Source: Chryseolinea soli (GTDB lineage: Bacteria > Bacteroidota > Bacteroidia > Cytophagales > Cyclobacteriaceae). Taken from it: a stretch of DNA of 64,000 nucleotides. Within the stretch, counting starts at the first letter, position 1. The number at the start of each line of letters is the position of its first letter. Location of the stretch: contig NZ_CP032382.1 in NCBI RefSeq assembly GCF_003589925.1, positions 2,976,001-3,040,000 on the forward strand. The letters are read 5' to 3'. The notes beneath the pieces are model-generated. The model had not been told where the DNA came from. It was given only the letters and a program-made list of their open reading frames with translations, and made no database searches. This document shows, one piece after another, positions 36,482-45,727 of this stretch. A program made the translations under genes and the position numbers.

Positions 36482-37234
36482 CTATGATTTTCTCTCCGCC
36501 AATGATTTCTCGATCATGGCCTTCATCACATCGAAAGTTTGTTGGCGCAAAGCCGAAAGATCGCTGCTGGTCAATCCTTCCGTTTTAATTTCTGGAGCAA
36601 CATAGATGCGGATGCGTCCGGGTTTCATGCGTATGGTGCCGGGCGGCATGAGCGGGCCTGCGCCCACCACAACCATGGGGAGGATGGGCTGTTGGGTGTC
36701 GATGGCAATGCGAAAGGCGCCTTCTTTGAAGGGTTGAAGAAGTTCCTTTGTCCTGTTCTGTGTACCCTCGGCAAATAGGAGAATGGAGACGCCGTCGAGC
36801 AAGATCCGTTTCAATTTATCCATACTTCGCTTGCGGCTCTCACCGCTGGAGCGATCGACAATGACAGTGGCGCCGCGTGCGATCCAGCCAAACACCGGGA
36901 TCTTTAGCAACTCTTTTTTTGCCAGGGGGCGAAACTCGCCCGGAATGATCATGCGAATGCCGGGAAGATCGAGGAACGAGGTGTGATTGCTCACATAGAT
37001 GTAGGCCTGTCCCTTCCGGAAATTTTCCTGACCATAAAAATCATAGCGGATGAACGTAAGCATGCTGAACACCCACGACCAGATCCACAGGAACGAGTAG
37101 CCGATCCAACTGACCTTTCTTCCAAACAGAAACGGCAACACCAATCCCGGCAGGAAAAAGAGCATGGAGGAAGTAAACACGAGGAATACCCAAAAGGCAT
37201 ACAGCCCAAGCAGGATAGAACGGATGATTTTCAA
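36482..37234 (-). CDS. plsC: 1-acyl-sn-glycerol-3-phosphate acyltransferase family protein
   Basis: Membrane acyltransferase of 250 residues that transfers an acyl chain to lysophosphatidic acid in phospholipid synthesis. The H-x4-D catalytic motif is in VSNHTSFLDLPG, and the second block, FAEGTQNRTKELLQPFKEGA, binds the glycerol phosphate. Two N-terminal hydrophobic helices anchor it. An ornithine-lipid or other lysophospholipid role is possible. The symbol is by family only. Confidence 0.83.
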   Translation of the reverse strand: MKIIRSILLGLYAFWVFLVFTSSMLFFLPGLVLPFLFGRKVSWIGYSFLWIWSWVFSMLTFIRYDFYGQENFRKGQAYIYVSNHTSFLDLPGIRMIIPGEFRPLAKKELLKIPVFGWIARGATVIVDRSSGESRKRSMDKLKRILLDGVSILLFAEGTQNRTKELLQPFKEGAFRIAIDTQQPILPMVVVGAGPLMPPGTIRMKPGRIRIYVAPEIKTEGLTSSDLSALRQQTFDVMKAMIEKSLAERKS

Positions 37235-37343
37235 GCGGTACGTGTCAAAACTTCCGCGAAAGATCAGAAAGTTTCAGAAAGATGCAAAACAATGAGCCTG
37301 CCCGTTCCGGACGTACGACTTGCTTTTTGCAGAGCGGGCCCTT

Positions 37344-37386
37344 CCCGTGTCGTTGCGGGCCTCGGATGGGCCGCAACGACACGCGG
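37344..37386. repeat. Strong hairpin between Gfo/Idh/MocA and PlsC genes
   Basis: Perfect 13-base arms CGTGTCGTTGCGG (37346-37358) and its complement (37371-37383), with a 12-base loop and two more pairs outside a one-base bulge. It lies just downstream of the Gfo/Idh/MocA stop on the minus strand. It could be a terminator without a T-run or a REP-like remnant. Confidence 0.5.
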
Positions 37387-37397
37387 GGCTGGGGGGA

Positions 37398-38741
37398 CTA
37401 CGAAAAGAACTTCGTGGTGCCCGGGGTGGCAATAGGGTAGAAACCGTTGGCGTCCGGTAAGGTGGGAGGAGTGGCATCCCACGCAAAACGGGTCGGCATG
37501 ATGCTGATGCCCGAGTTGAGGGCCTTGTCCCACTCCACGACTTCACCGGAATAGGTAGCCATGCGGCCCAGGATGGACGTCATGGTGGACCGGGCTACGC
37601 GGTCGGCGTCTTCAAATTTGAATTCCCCTTTGGCGATGGCGGCAAAGAGTTCGTCGTGTTCGGTTTGATAGGGATTGTTCTCCAACTTTTTGTCGTATTG
37701 ATAGGCTACTTTTCCCTTCTTGATGATCTGTGCATCGCCGCACTTCACCACACCTTTTGTGCCCACCAGCATTTCGTCTACGATGGCGTAGGTTCCTTTT
37801 TGGTGGCGGCACTGGCTATTCAGGATGGTGCCGTCGGCATAGTGGAATTCAACAAAGTGGTGATCGTAAATTTCACCATACTCCTTGCCCGTGCGAACCT
37901 GGCGTCCACCCATGCCTTGGGCTTTTACAGGATAGGCTCCTTTGAACCAGTTCATCACGTCGATGTTGTGGATGTGTTGCTCGTTGATGTGATCGCCACA
38001 CAGCCAGTTGAAGTAGTACCAGTTGCGCATCTGGTATTCCATTTCGGTTTGAGAAGGCTCGCGCATCTTCACCCACACACCGTCGTTGTTCCACCACACC
38101 TGGCCGGAGGTGATCTCGCCGATCATGCCGTCTTTAACACGCTTATATAATTCGCGATACGAGTTTTGATAGTGACGCTGCAACCCTACCACCACATTCA
38201 ATTTTTTTGCTTTGGCAAGTAGTGCAGTTTCAATCACCGACTTCACACCTGCGGGGTCTGTGGCAATTGGTTTTTCCATAAACACATGCTTGCCTGCGCG
38301 GATCGCTTCCGCAAAATGGATGGGGCGGAAACCGGGAGGTGTGGTAAGGATCACCACATCCGCTAAGGCGATCGCTTTGGTATAGGCATCGAAGCCGACA
38401 AATTTTGCATCTTCGGGTACGTTCACCTTGGCGCTCACATTGCCTTCTTCGTTGTTGGGATCGGAAAGCAATTTGTAGCAATCGTCGAGACGGTCGCGGA
38501 AGGCGTCGGCCATCGCCACAAGCTTCACATTTTGTTTGGTGAGCAATGCCTGCATGGCGGCACCGGTGCCACGGCCACCGCAGCCAACCAGGGCGATCTT
38601 GATGGTATCGTCAACGGAATGAAAATATCCGGCTTTCGACATGAGGGGAGCCGCCAGCAAACCGCCGGCGAGAAGCGTGGACTGTTTCACAAAATCCCTG
38701 CGCGAGGTTTTTGTGGATTCATCGATTGATTTCATAGGCAT
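37398..38741 (-). CDS. Tat-exported Gfo/Idh/MocA-family oxidoreductase
   Basis: NAD(P)-dependent sugar oxidoreductase-like protein of about 447 residues. A twin-arginine leader (KTSRRDFVKQSTLLAGGLLAAPL) precedes the Rossmann nucleotide site IALVGCGGRGTG. The Gfo signature VFMEKPIATDPAGV contains the Lys expected in the active site. The C-terminal domain carries YDHHFVEFHYADGTI. Start: ATG at 38741 or, two codons on, 38735. It follows the SUMF1-like gene after 60 bases. Substrate unknown; such secreted enzymes often act on sugars from glycans. Confidence 0.88.
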   Translation of the reverse strand: MPMKSIDESTKTSRRDFVKQSTLLAGGLLAAPLMSKAGYFHSVDDTIKIALVGCGGRGTGAAMQALLTKQNVKLVAMADAFRDRLDDCYKLLSDPNNEEGNVSAKVNVPEDAKFVGFDAYTKAIALADVVILTTPPGFRPIHFAEAIRAGKHVFMEKPIATDPAGVKSVIETALLAKAKKLNVVVGLQRHYQNSYRELYKRVKDGMIGEITSGQVWWNNDGVWVKMREPSQTEMEYQMRNWYYFNWLCGDHINEQHIHNIDVMNWFKGAYPVKAQGMGGRQVRTGKEYGEIYDHHFVEFHYADGTILNSQCRHQKGTYAIVDEMLVGTKGVVKCGDAQIIKKGKVAYQYDKKLENNPYQTEHDELFAAIAKGEFKFEDADRVARSTMTSILGRMATYSGEVVEWDKALNSGISIMPTRFAWDATPPTLPDANGFYPIATPGTTKFFS

Positions 38742-38801
38742 GTTGGTTTTATATTTATCATCTCTCCCTGCGTCAGGGAATTTACAATTCAAAATCCAAT
38801 G

Positions 38802-39752
38802 TCATTTTAAATAGCTGACATAAAATTGTTCGATCGCTTCTTTCGAAGGAGCTACTGCAGGACGTACCACGCGGAAGCCGATGGACTTGCCATCGGTGAG
38901 CCACCAGCGGCTTTTTGGTACTTGCGGATCGCGCTTGTTCCAATCGGCCAGTGACGAAATGCGGTTGGCGCAGCGCGATTCTTTTGCAGGCGCCAGGTAA
39001 GACCCGCCGCGTGTTACCCGTGGATAGCGGGAGCCGGGATCCTTTACGGGATCTTTCGCGTGGTCTTCTAATTTTTTATAGGTGTTGTCGTCATATTGAT
39101 CCAAGGTCCATTCCGTGAGGTTACCCAGCATGTCATACAGGCCCCAGGCGTTGGGCTTCAGTTGAGCCACTTTGTGAAATTTGTCGCCGCTGTTGTCTTT
39201 GAAGTAAGCGTAGTCCCGCAGCGCGCCGGGGTCGTCGCCAAAGGGATAGGCGGTGGTGGTTCCTGCACGACAGGCGTATTCCCATTCGGCTTCGGTAGGC
39301 AACCGGTAGAAAATGCCGGTCTGACTGTACAGCCATTTGCAGTACATGATGGCGGCAGACTGGCTCATGCTGTTGGAAGGTTGCTTGGCGTCGCGCCCCA
39401 TACCCCAGGTGAGATCAATGTATTGGGCGGTCGGTCTCGAGATGGCGTCTACGGCGATGGCTTTGGTTTGGGGGACGTCCATGTTTTTAAAGAAAGCGTC
39501 CCACTCGGCAAAGGTCACTTCGTGTTCGGCCATCCAGAATGCGGAGATTTCAATGCTTTTTTGCGGCCCTTCGTCATTGTCGCGTCCGGTCTCGCTAGAG
39601 GGGGAGCCCATCAGAAAAGACCCCGCCGGAATGGGCACCATTTTGAAATTAACCGTGGTGCCCGGCACGGGCTGTTCATAGGTCTCCAGGGATTGTGCGA
39701 AGGCGGGAATAATCAGAAATGACAGAAGACAAATGAAAGCGAAAGATCTCAC
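38802..39752 (-). CDS. SUMF1/formylglycine-generating-like exported protein
   Basis: Exported protein of 316 residues with a C-type-lectin-like FGE-sulfatase fold. GTG at 39752 gives a clean signal peptide, RSFAFICLLSFLIIPAFAQ; the frame is open upstream to 39827 but without signal-like sequence. The core shows PAGSFLMGSP, FYRLPTEAEWEYACRAGTT, NAWGLYDMLGNLTEWT and RVTRGGSYLAPA. True formylglycine enzymes use a catalytic Cys pair near the C-terminus; only one Cys (ESRCANR) appears there, so this is unlikely to be an active one. It lies upstream of the Gfo/Idh/MocA gene. Confidence 0.85.
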   Translation of the reverse strand: MRSFAFICLLSFLIIPAFAQSLETYEQPVPGTTVNFKMVPIPAGSFLMGSPSSETGRDNDEGPQKSIEISAFWMAEHEVTFAEWDAFFKNMDVPQTKAIAVDAISRPTAQYIDLTWGMGRDAKQPSNSMSQSAAIMYCKWLYSQTGIFYRLPTEAEWEYACRAGTTTAYPFGDDPGALRDYAYFKDNSGDKFHKVAQLKPNAWGLYDMLGNLTEWTLDQYDDNTYKKLEDHAKDPVKDPGSRYPRVTRGGSYLAPAKESRCANRISSLADWNKRDPQVPKSRWWLTDGKSIGFRVVRPAVAPSKEAIEQFYVSYLK

Positions 39753-40010
39753 CGTTAGAATAAGTTTTAATGAAGGTTCAAGATAAGGAAATATGAGTCT
39801 TGCCGCAACGCAAACTGTCCTGCTCAACCACCGTTCAACACAATTTCGTTGCGGTGCACGGTAACGCTGTGCCCGCTATTTTTGTCCTGCGTCAGGCGTT
39901 GATAGGCGTTCTATTTGTGAAAAAAAATCTTCCTGGAAGTCAGGGTATGCAAGCAAAACGTACGTCCGTGACGAATGTTTATCCTACGTATACCCCTAGC
40001 GTTGGGTCCG
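39753..40010. other. Gene-free gap, 258 bases
   Basis: Between the RsmB-like gene and the SUMF1-like gene, both on the minus strand. I see no convincing reading frame, hairpin or promoter box here. It must contain the promoter for the SUMF1-Gfo pair unless that is read through from the methyltransferase gene. Confidence 0.5.
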
Positions 40011-41204
40011 CTATTTTTTCTTGATCAGGGCCATATAAAACCCGTCAAATCCCTCCGACGGCCAACTGTGTTTCTGTTCCACAAATTCGTATTTGTCGCC
40101 GTGTTTCGTGATAAAGGCTTCTACTTGTTTTTCATTCTCGGATGGCAAAATGCTACACGTGGAGTACACCATCATCCCGCCGGGTTTCAGCATCGTTCCG
40201 TAGTCTTCTAAAATATGAAGCTGCAACGTTTTGACCTCGTCGATAAACTGGGGTGATAATTTCCACTTGGCATCCGGATTCCGCTTCAATACACCGAGCC
40301 CGGAGCAAGGCACATCCAGCAACAAACGGTCGGCCGAATTGTCCAACCGTTTAATCGTTTTCGACGATTCGATAAATCGTGTCTCCAGGTTACTCACGCC
40401 AGCCCGGCGCGCGCGTTTCTGAAGTTCCTCGAGTTTCCAGGCTTCCACATCCATGGCGATGATGCGTCCTTTATTTTTCATGAGGGCCGCGAGGTGCAAC
40501 GTCTTGCCACCGGCACCGGCACAGGCGTCGATCACGCGCATGCCCGGCTCTACGCGGAGAAAGGGTGCGATGAACTGTGAGGCGGCATCCTGCACTTCAA
40601 AAAATCCCTCCTTGAAGGCGGGATGACGAAAGACGTTCTGGCGTTCGGCCAATACCAGGCCTTCGGGGAAATCTTCCAACAGATCGGTCTCAATATCGCT
40701 GTCGGCGAGCTCGCGTTGCAGATCTTCGGCGGAGATCTTCAGCGTGTTGGCGCGCAGCACCACGTAGGCCTCTTCGTTGAGGGCTTTCAATTCTTCCTCC
40801 CAGCGGCGTTCGCCCAGCTCGGTTTCTCCCAGGGAGTCGAGCCAATCGGGTATGGATTCGCGGAAGCGGCGGATGGCGCGCATTTTCATGTCGCGTTCGT
40901 GGATGCGTTTTTCGTTCAGGCCCTTGAATTCGTCCCAGTCGGGGAGGGGAATGTTGTGGAGGACGCACCAGCCACCCAGCAGTTTCCAGTAGTCGCCTTC
41001 TTCGGCTTCGGTGATGTTTTGCAGGAAGCGGTACCAGCGCACGATGTCGTAAGTAGTTTCGGCGATGAAGCGGCGGTCGCGGGCGCCCCACTTGGGATTT
41101 TGTTTCAGCACTTTTTCGATGACCTTGTCGGCGTACTTATCGTTCTCGAAGATCATTTCCAGGGCCTGTACGACGGCGCGGGCGAGGTTTACATAAAGCT
41201 TCAT
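40011..41204 (-). CDS. RsmB/NOP2-family RNA (cytosine-5-)-methyltransferase
   Basis: SAM-dependent RNA m5C methyltransferase of 397 residues. The SAM site VIDACAGAGGKTLHLAALMKNKG is followed by DVPCSGLGVLKRNPDAKW (motif IV Cys) and VYSTCSILPSENEKQ (motif VI catalytic Cys), both expected. An N-terminal NusB-like region (KLYVNLARAVVQALEMIF) fits RsmB. ATG at 41204 is chosen because the upstream codons lie in a repeat-bearing intergenic region. The rRNA target (m5C967) is likely but not proven. Confidence 0.9.
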   Translation of the reverse strand: MKLYVNLARAVVQALEMIFENDKYADKVIEKVLKQNPKWGARDRRFIAETTYDIVRWYRFLQNITEAEEGDYWKLLGGWCVLHNIPLPDWDEFKGLNEKRIHERDMKMRAIRRFRESIPDWLDSLGETELGERRWEEELKALNEEAYVVLRANTLKISAEDLQRELADSDIETDLLEDFPEGLVLAERQNVFRHPAFKEGFFEVQDAASQFIAPFLRVEPGMRVIDACAGAGGKTLHLAALMKNKGRIIAMDVEAWKLEELQKRARRAGVSNLETRFIESSKTIKRLDNSADRLLLDVPCSGLGVLKRNPDAKWKLSPQFIDEVKTLQLHILEDYGTMLKPGGMMVYSTCSILPSENEKQVEAFITKHGDKYEFVEQKHSWPSEGFDGFYMALIKKK

Positions 41205-41227
41205 GGGGCGTAAAGATAGCATATTAA

Positions 41228-41267
41228 GCCCTCCTTCGCCGAAGCTTCGGCGGGCAGGCAAGCAAAG
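41228..41267. repeat. Palindromic dispersed repeat, copy 1
   Basis: Contains the perfect 16-base palindrome CGCCGAAGCTTCGGCG and reads, on the reverse strand, as a near-copy of 56870-56905, with one substitution and four extra bases. A looser related segment lies at 41305-41340. It occupies part of the gap between the RsmB-like gene and the TIM-barrel gene. Confidence 0.65.
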
Positions 41268-41414
41268 TTGCTGCAAAGTTTTTTTCGAGGCCCTTTTCTG
41301 GTCTTCGGCTCGCCTTCGCCAAAGCTTCGGGAACGCGGCGCCTTTGCTGTAAAACCCTGCAACTTTTCGGGAATGTTTTTAACTTGGCTTACTCTAATCC
41401 TAAAAACTCACACC

Positions 41415-42353
41415 ATGAAACGCAGAAATTTCCTCCGCAACGGTCTCACGGCAACAGCGTCCACGTTAGCCCTTGGAAGCGCCTTTGCCGGCACCGATCG
41501 CGCCGCCGAAAAGAATAAAGTCACCGCATCCCCCGCCGCCGAAAAAACATTCCGGCTCAATTATGCACCCCACGACGGCATGTTTGCCAACAGTGCGGGC
41601 AAGGATTTTCTGGACCAGATCCGCTTCATGTATGACCAGGGTTTCCGTGGCATCGAAGACAACGGCATGCTGAAACGCCCCAAAGAAGAACAGGAGAAGA
41701 TCGGCGCGCTGCTGGCCAAGCTGGGCATGACCATGGGCGTGTTCGTGATCGATGGTGGCGAGAACTGGAAGACATCGCTCACAACCGGGAAGCAGGAGCA
41801 TAAAGATGTGTTCCTCAAAGCATGCAAAGACAGTGTGGAATTGGCCAAGCGCATCAACGCCAAGTGGGCGACCATTGTGCCCGGCTTTTTTGAGCGCAAC
41901 CTTCCGATCGGCATTCAGACCGGCAACGTGATCGATGCTTTCCGGCGTGGTGCGGAAATATGCGAGCCTGCCGGTTTGATCATGGTGATGGAACCCCTGA
42001 GCGATACGCCCGACCTGTTCCTGCGTGGCTCCGACCAAAGCTATGGCATTTGCCGTGCTGTGAACAGTCCCTCGTGCAAGATCCTTTTCGACATCTACCA
42101 CATGCAGCGCAACGAAGGCAACCTCATCCCTAACATCGAAAAATGCTGGGACGAGATCGCCTACTTCCAGATCGGCGACAATCCCGGCAGGAAAGAACCC
42201 GGCTCCGGTGAGGTGCACTATAAGAACATCTTCAAATACATCTACGGCCGGGGCTACAAAGGCATTATGGGCATGGAACACGGCAACGCTAACCCCGGCA
42301 AGGAAGGCGAGGTGGCTCTTATCAAAGCCTACCGCGACAGCGACAGCTTTTAG
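41415..42353 (+). CDS. Tat-exported TIM-barrel isomerase, hydroxypyruvate isomerase-like
   Basis: AP-endonuclease-2 type TIM-barrel protein of 312 residues. A twin-arginine leader (MKRRNFLRNGLTATASTLALG) implies export. Metal-binding acids match the sugar-isomerase pattern: Glu in VMEPLSD, Asp in ILFDIYHMQ, and the late blocks FQIGDNPGRKEPGSGEVHY and GIMGMEHGN, the second with the final Glu. This resembles hydroxypyruvate isomerase (Hyi). The true substrate is unknown. ATG at 41415 is the only start placing the leader at the N-terminus. Confidence 0.85.
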   Translation: MKRRNFLRNGLTATASTLALGSAFAGTDRAAEKNKVTASPAAEKTFRLNYAPHDGMFANSAGKDFLDQIRFMYDQGFRGIEDNGMLKRPKEEQEKIGALLAKLGMTMGVFVIDGGENWKTSLTTGKQEHKDVFLKACKDSVELAKRINAKWATIVPGFFERNLPIGIQTGNVIDAFRRGAEICEPAGLIMVMEPLSDTPDLFLRGSDQSYGICRAVNSPSCKILFDIYHMQRNEGNLIPNIEKCWDEIAYFQIGDNPGRKEPGSGEVHYKNIFKYIYGRGYKGIMGMEHGNANPGKEGEVALIKAYRDSDSF

Positions 42354-42366
42354 TATTTCATTGTGT

Positions 42367-42423
42367 CTCTTTAGCGTCTTTGCACCCTTCGGCGAGCACC
42401 GAAGGGTGCAAAGACGCAAAGAG
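42367..42423. repeat. Long near-perfect hairpin before the CHAT gene
   Basis: Arms 42374-42392 and 42399-42417 pair perfectly over 19 bases around the loop CGAGCA, with six more pairs (42367-42372 with 42418-42423) beyond one unpaired A. It lies 14 bases after the TIM-barrel stop, so it may end that gene's transcript. The inner words CTTTGCACC and GCAAAGACGC look like a phylum-wide repeat type. Confidence 0.6.
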
Positions 42424-42502
42424 AGAAGCAAAGTTTCTCATCTGAATTCGAAACCCTTACGGCTGGTTTTAGTTAAATTGGTATTTATTTAACGAAACCC
42501 TC

Positions 42503-45340
42503 ATGAAGCGCATTTCCTTTGGCATAGCCCTCTTTCTTTTATATTTCTCCGCTTCCGCCCAAATCCTTCAGAACATAAAAAACAAGGCTAAGAGCCTGAA
42601 CACAAAAGAGAACCGCGAAAAAGTGGTGAACGCCGTGATGAGCGACATGGAAGCCGCCCGCTCCAAATTCGACTCCACCGATTTTGACTATGCCATTTTG
42701 CTGAGTGACAACTCAGGCTTGTTCGACGTAAAAGAAAAAGGAGAAAACGCGGCCCGTGTAACGACCCTGATGAGCTTCGGCACATCCTACGTCAAAAACA
42801 ATGAGATGGCCGATGTCGACAAAGCGCGTTTTCAATTGGACATGGGCGAAATGTTTTATGCGAACGCCAAATTCTCGATCGCCGAAAAACGCTTTGCTTC
42901 CGCCAAGACCATCTATGAACAAGGCAGCCTCACCGACGACTTGGGCTACCTGAAGACACTCTCCAACCAAGGCCTGCTCTACGCCACCATGGGCCGCTTC
43001 ACCCAGGCCGAAGACTTCACGAAAGACGCCCTCGAAAAACGCAAAGCCAAGTTTGGCGACAACAACATGAGCGTGGCCGCATCGCTGAACAACTATGCGG
43101 TGTTGAAATACAACCTGGCCCGCTATAACGAATCGGAAAAGGATTTTCAGTCGGCCGTCGGGATCATGAAAGGGAAAGCGCTCACGGCCGTCATGCCCTA
43201 TGCCATCGTGTTGAACAACGAGGCGATGTTGTTCCAGGCGGTGGGGCGATACCCGGAAGCGGAGGCGGTGTTGAAGGAAGCGATTGCCATAGCGGAGAAG
43301 TTGCAGAGCAGCAAATCCAAAAATCACCTAAAGTTCTTGTCTAACCTCGCGTTGCTTTATCGACAGATGGGTAAATATCCGGAGGCCGAGGCCATCTACG
43401 CCGGCATGGAAAAGCGTCTTGGCAAAAACAATCCCGACTATGCCAGCATGCTGAACAACCAGGCGGCGCTCTACATGGTGATGGGCAAGGAAGATAAGGT
43501 GGAGGATCTTTTGAAGAAATCGGCGGCGATCTATAAATCCAGTTTCGGTGAAGAGAACCCTGCCTATGCCAAGGCCACGAGCGACCTGGGTAACTTTTAT
43601 CGGTACAAGGCGCGCTACACCGATGCCGAGCCCCTGTTGGAAAAAGCGTTGACCATTCGGGAAACAACGCTGGGAAAAACCCATCCCCTGTATGTGCAAT
43701 CGCAAGAAGACCTGGCCATCCTGGCGTGGAAGAAGAAAGCATGGGACCGCGCTTTTATGACCTATCGGGACGTGATGGATAAATCGCTGGACTTTGTGAA
43801 CAACTATTTTCCGCCGATGAGCGAAGCGGAGAAGACCAAGTATTGGGATGTGCTCTCGCCGCGGTTTCAACGGTTCTATAATTTCGCCACCGAGGCCAGC
43901 GTGGAAAACCCGGCCGTGGTGCAAGATCTGTACGACTACCAGATTGCTACAAAAGCCCTGCTGTTGAACTCCACCAACAAAGTGAAGCAATCGATACTCT
44001 CCAGCAAAGACGCGGCCTTGATCAAAGACTACCTGACCTGGCTTGACCAAAAAGAGACGCTTGCCCGCCTGTATGCCTACAGCAAGGAGGAGCTGAGTTT
44101 GCAGAAAATAAACCTCGACTCCATGCAACGCGCGACCAACGCGATGGAGAAAAAATTGTCGGAACGCTCGGCCGAATTCTCTGCCGGTTACTCCGCACAA
44201 AAGATGAGCTACAAACAAATCAAGAACCTGCTCACCGACGCCGAGGCCGTGGTGGAGATCATCCGCGTTCAAAAATATGACCAGGCGTTTACGCCCGATT
44301 CCAAATACCTGGCGCTGGTGCTGACCAAAACCTCCGAGATGCCCAACCTGGTCGTACTCGACAATGGCCAGCAATTGGACACGCGCTACGCCAAATTTTA
44401 TCGGAATGCCATCCAACAACACGCTGCCGACGAGTATTCCTACGATCAATACTGGGCACGCATAGAGCCAGCGTTGACGGGCAAGAAGATGATCTATATT
44501 TCTCCCGACGGCAGCTACAATCAGCTTAACCTGAACACGATGAAGAAGCCGGACGGCGACTACGTGATCAACCGTTACGACCTGGTGATTGTGGGCAACT
44601 CCAAAGACCTGATCGCCCTGAAAGCCCGTAAGCAAAAAACGATAAAGAAGAACGCGACACTGCTGGGCTTTCCCGACTATGGCGGAACATCTATCGCTGC
44701 CCTGCCCGGCACAAAAGTGGAGATCGATGGCATCACCAAGATTTTGAAAACCAACACCTGGCAGATAAAAACATTCACCCAAAAGACCGCCACCGAGGCC
44801 AACCTCAAATCCATCAAAGGCCCCGCGCTGATGCACATCGCCACGCACGGCTATTTTCTCCAGGACGTGGAGAGCAGCGGCTCTGCCTTTGGCGTGAACC
44901 TGGAGAACGCCAACAACAACCCGCTGCTGCGCTCAGGACTGATGCTGGCCGGTGCGGCGTCCACCGTCAGCGGTACGCGCATGCCCAACCTGGAAAGCAA
45001 CGACAACGGCATCCTCACGGCCTACGAAGCCATGAACCTGAATCTGGAGGGCACGGACCTTGTTGTGTTGAGTGCTTGCGAAACGGGATTAGGTGATGTG
45101 AAGAGCGGTGAAGGTGTTTATGGTTTGCAACGAGCCTTTCTTGTGGCGGGAGCGGATGCGCTTATTATGAGTTTGTGGAAAGTGGATGATGCGGCGACGC
45201 AGCAGTTGATGACAAATTTTTATACGAATTGGATTAAACTAGGTAATAAGCAAAAAGCATTTAAGCAAGCGCAATTGCAGTTGATGACAAAGTATAAGGA
45301 GCCTTATTATTGGGGAGCGTTTGTGATGATGGGGTTGTAG
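42503..45340 (+). CDS. Secreted TPR-CHAT domain protein
   Basis: Exported protein of 945 residues with a signal peptide (MKRISFGIALFLLYFSASAQ). About ten tetratricopeptide-like repeats span residues 100-430, including DDLGYLKTLSNQGLLYATMGRF and HLKFLSNLALLYRQMGKYPEAEA. The C-terminal CHAT (caspase-HetF-associated) peptidase domain carries the catalytic dyad: His 782 in MHIATHGYF and Cys 859 in VVLSACETGLG. Cysteine-protease activity is expected. The signal peptide puts it outside the cytoplasm, unlike the CHAT proteins of known defence systems. The last 280 bases are AT-richer than the rest. It converges with the HEPN gene, 24 bases away. Confidence 0.92.
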   Translation: MKRISFGIALFLLYFSASAQILQNIKNKAKSLNTKENREKVVNAVMSDMEAARSKFDSTDFDYAILLSDNSGLFDVKEKGENAARVTTLMSFGTSYVKNNEMADVDKARFQLDMGEMFYANAKFSIAEKRFASAKTIYEQGSLTDDLGYLKTLSNQGLLYATMGRFTQAEDFTKDALEKRKAKFGDNNMSVAASLNNYAVLKYNLARYNESEKDFQSAVGIMKGKALTAVMPYAIVLNNEAMLFQAVGRYPEAEAVLKEAIAIAEKLQSSKSKNHLKFLSNLALLYRQMGKYPEAEAIYAGMEKRLGKNNPDYASMLNNQAALYMVMGKEDKVEDLLKKSAAIYKSSFGEENPAYAKATSDLGNFYRYKARYTDAEPLLEKALTIRETTLGKTHPLYVQSQEDLAILAWKKKAWDRAFMTYRDVMDKSLDFVNNYFPPMSEAEKTKYWDVLSPRFQRFYNFATEASVENPAVVQDLYDYQIATKALLLNSTNKVKQSILSSKDAALIKDYLTWLDQKETLARLYAYSKEELSLQKINLDSMQRATNAMEKKLSERSAEFSAGYSAQKMSYKQIKNLLTDAEAVVEIIRVQKYDQAFTPDSKYLALVLTKTSEMPNLVVLDNGQQLDTRYAKFYRNAIQQHAADEYSYDQYWARIEPALTGKKMIYISPDGSYNQLNLNTMKKPDGDYVINRYDLVIVGNSKDLIALKARKQKTIKKNATLLGFPDYGGTSIAALPGTKVEIDGITKILKTNTWQIKTFTQKTATEANLKSIKGPALMHIATHGYFLQDVESSGSAFGVNLENANNNPLLRSGLMLAGAASTVSGTRMPNLESNDNGILTAYEAMNLNLEGTDLVVLSACETGLGDVKSGEGVYGLQRAFLVAGADALIMSLWKVDDAATQQLMTNFYTNWIKLGNKQKAFKQAQLQLMTKYKEPYYWGAFVMMGL

Positions 45341-45364
45341 GCGTTAAGAGAGAAGAACCGAGAC

Positions 45365-45727
45365 TTATATGTTCGCCTTCTCCGCTTGATCGAAGAGTTT
45401 TATAATGTCCTCCGCTTCTTTGATCCAAAAATGACAATTGTGTGCTTTCACCTCGCGGCGATGCTCATAGTCGGCCTCCTTTCTTTTTTCGAATAGTTTT
45501 TCAAGGCGCGCCGCTGCCTGCCGTTTTTGGACGGAGAGCGCTCGCCTTAGAGAACTTATTACAGCTTGATGGACGCTGCCGTGGTCTACAAAAATAGCTA
45601 GCCTGTTTCGGATGTATCCAAACGCGCCATAGTAAGCACGGTTAATGGTGGAGCGGTAATGCGCCTCGGTTGAACCGGACATTAGTTCTTTGGAAACCGT
45701 AAGAAATGTTTGGGGATTAAAACTCAC
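45365..45727 (-). CDS. HEPN-domain protein, probable RNase
   Basis: All-helical HEPN-fold protein of 120 residues. STINRAYYGAFGYIRNRL is the characteristic family helix, HGSVHQAVISSLRRA and RKEADYEHRR match the HEPN pattern, and Arg 90/91 with His 96 (RREVKAH) gives the R-x4-6-H motif of active HEPN ribonucleases. The start is a GTG at 45727 that overlaps the stop of the upstream gene by two bases, the coupling typical of toxin-antitoxin operons. The partner is frameshifted here. A toxin or stress-RNase role is inferred, not shown. Confidence 0.75.
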   Translation of the reverse strand: MSFNPQTFLTVSKELMSGSTEAHYRSTINRAYYGAFGYIRNRLAIFVDHGSVHQAVISSLRRALSVQKRQAAARLEKLFEKRKEADYEHRREVKAHNCHFWIKEAEDIIKLFDQAEKANI

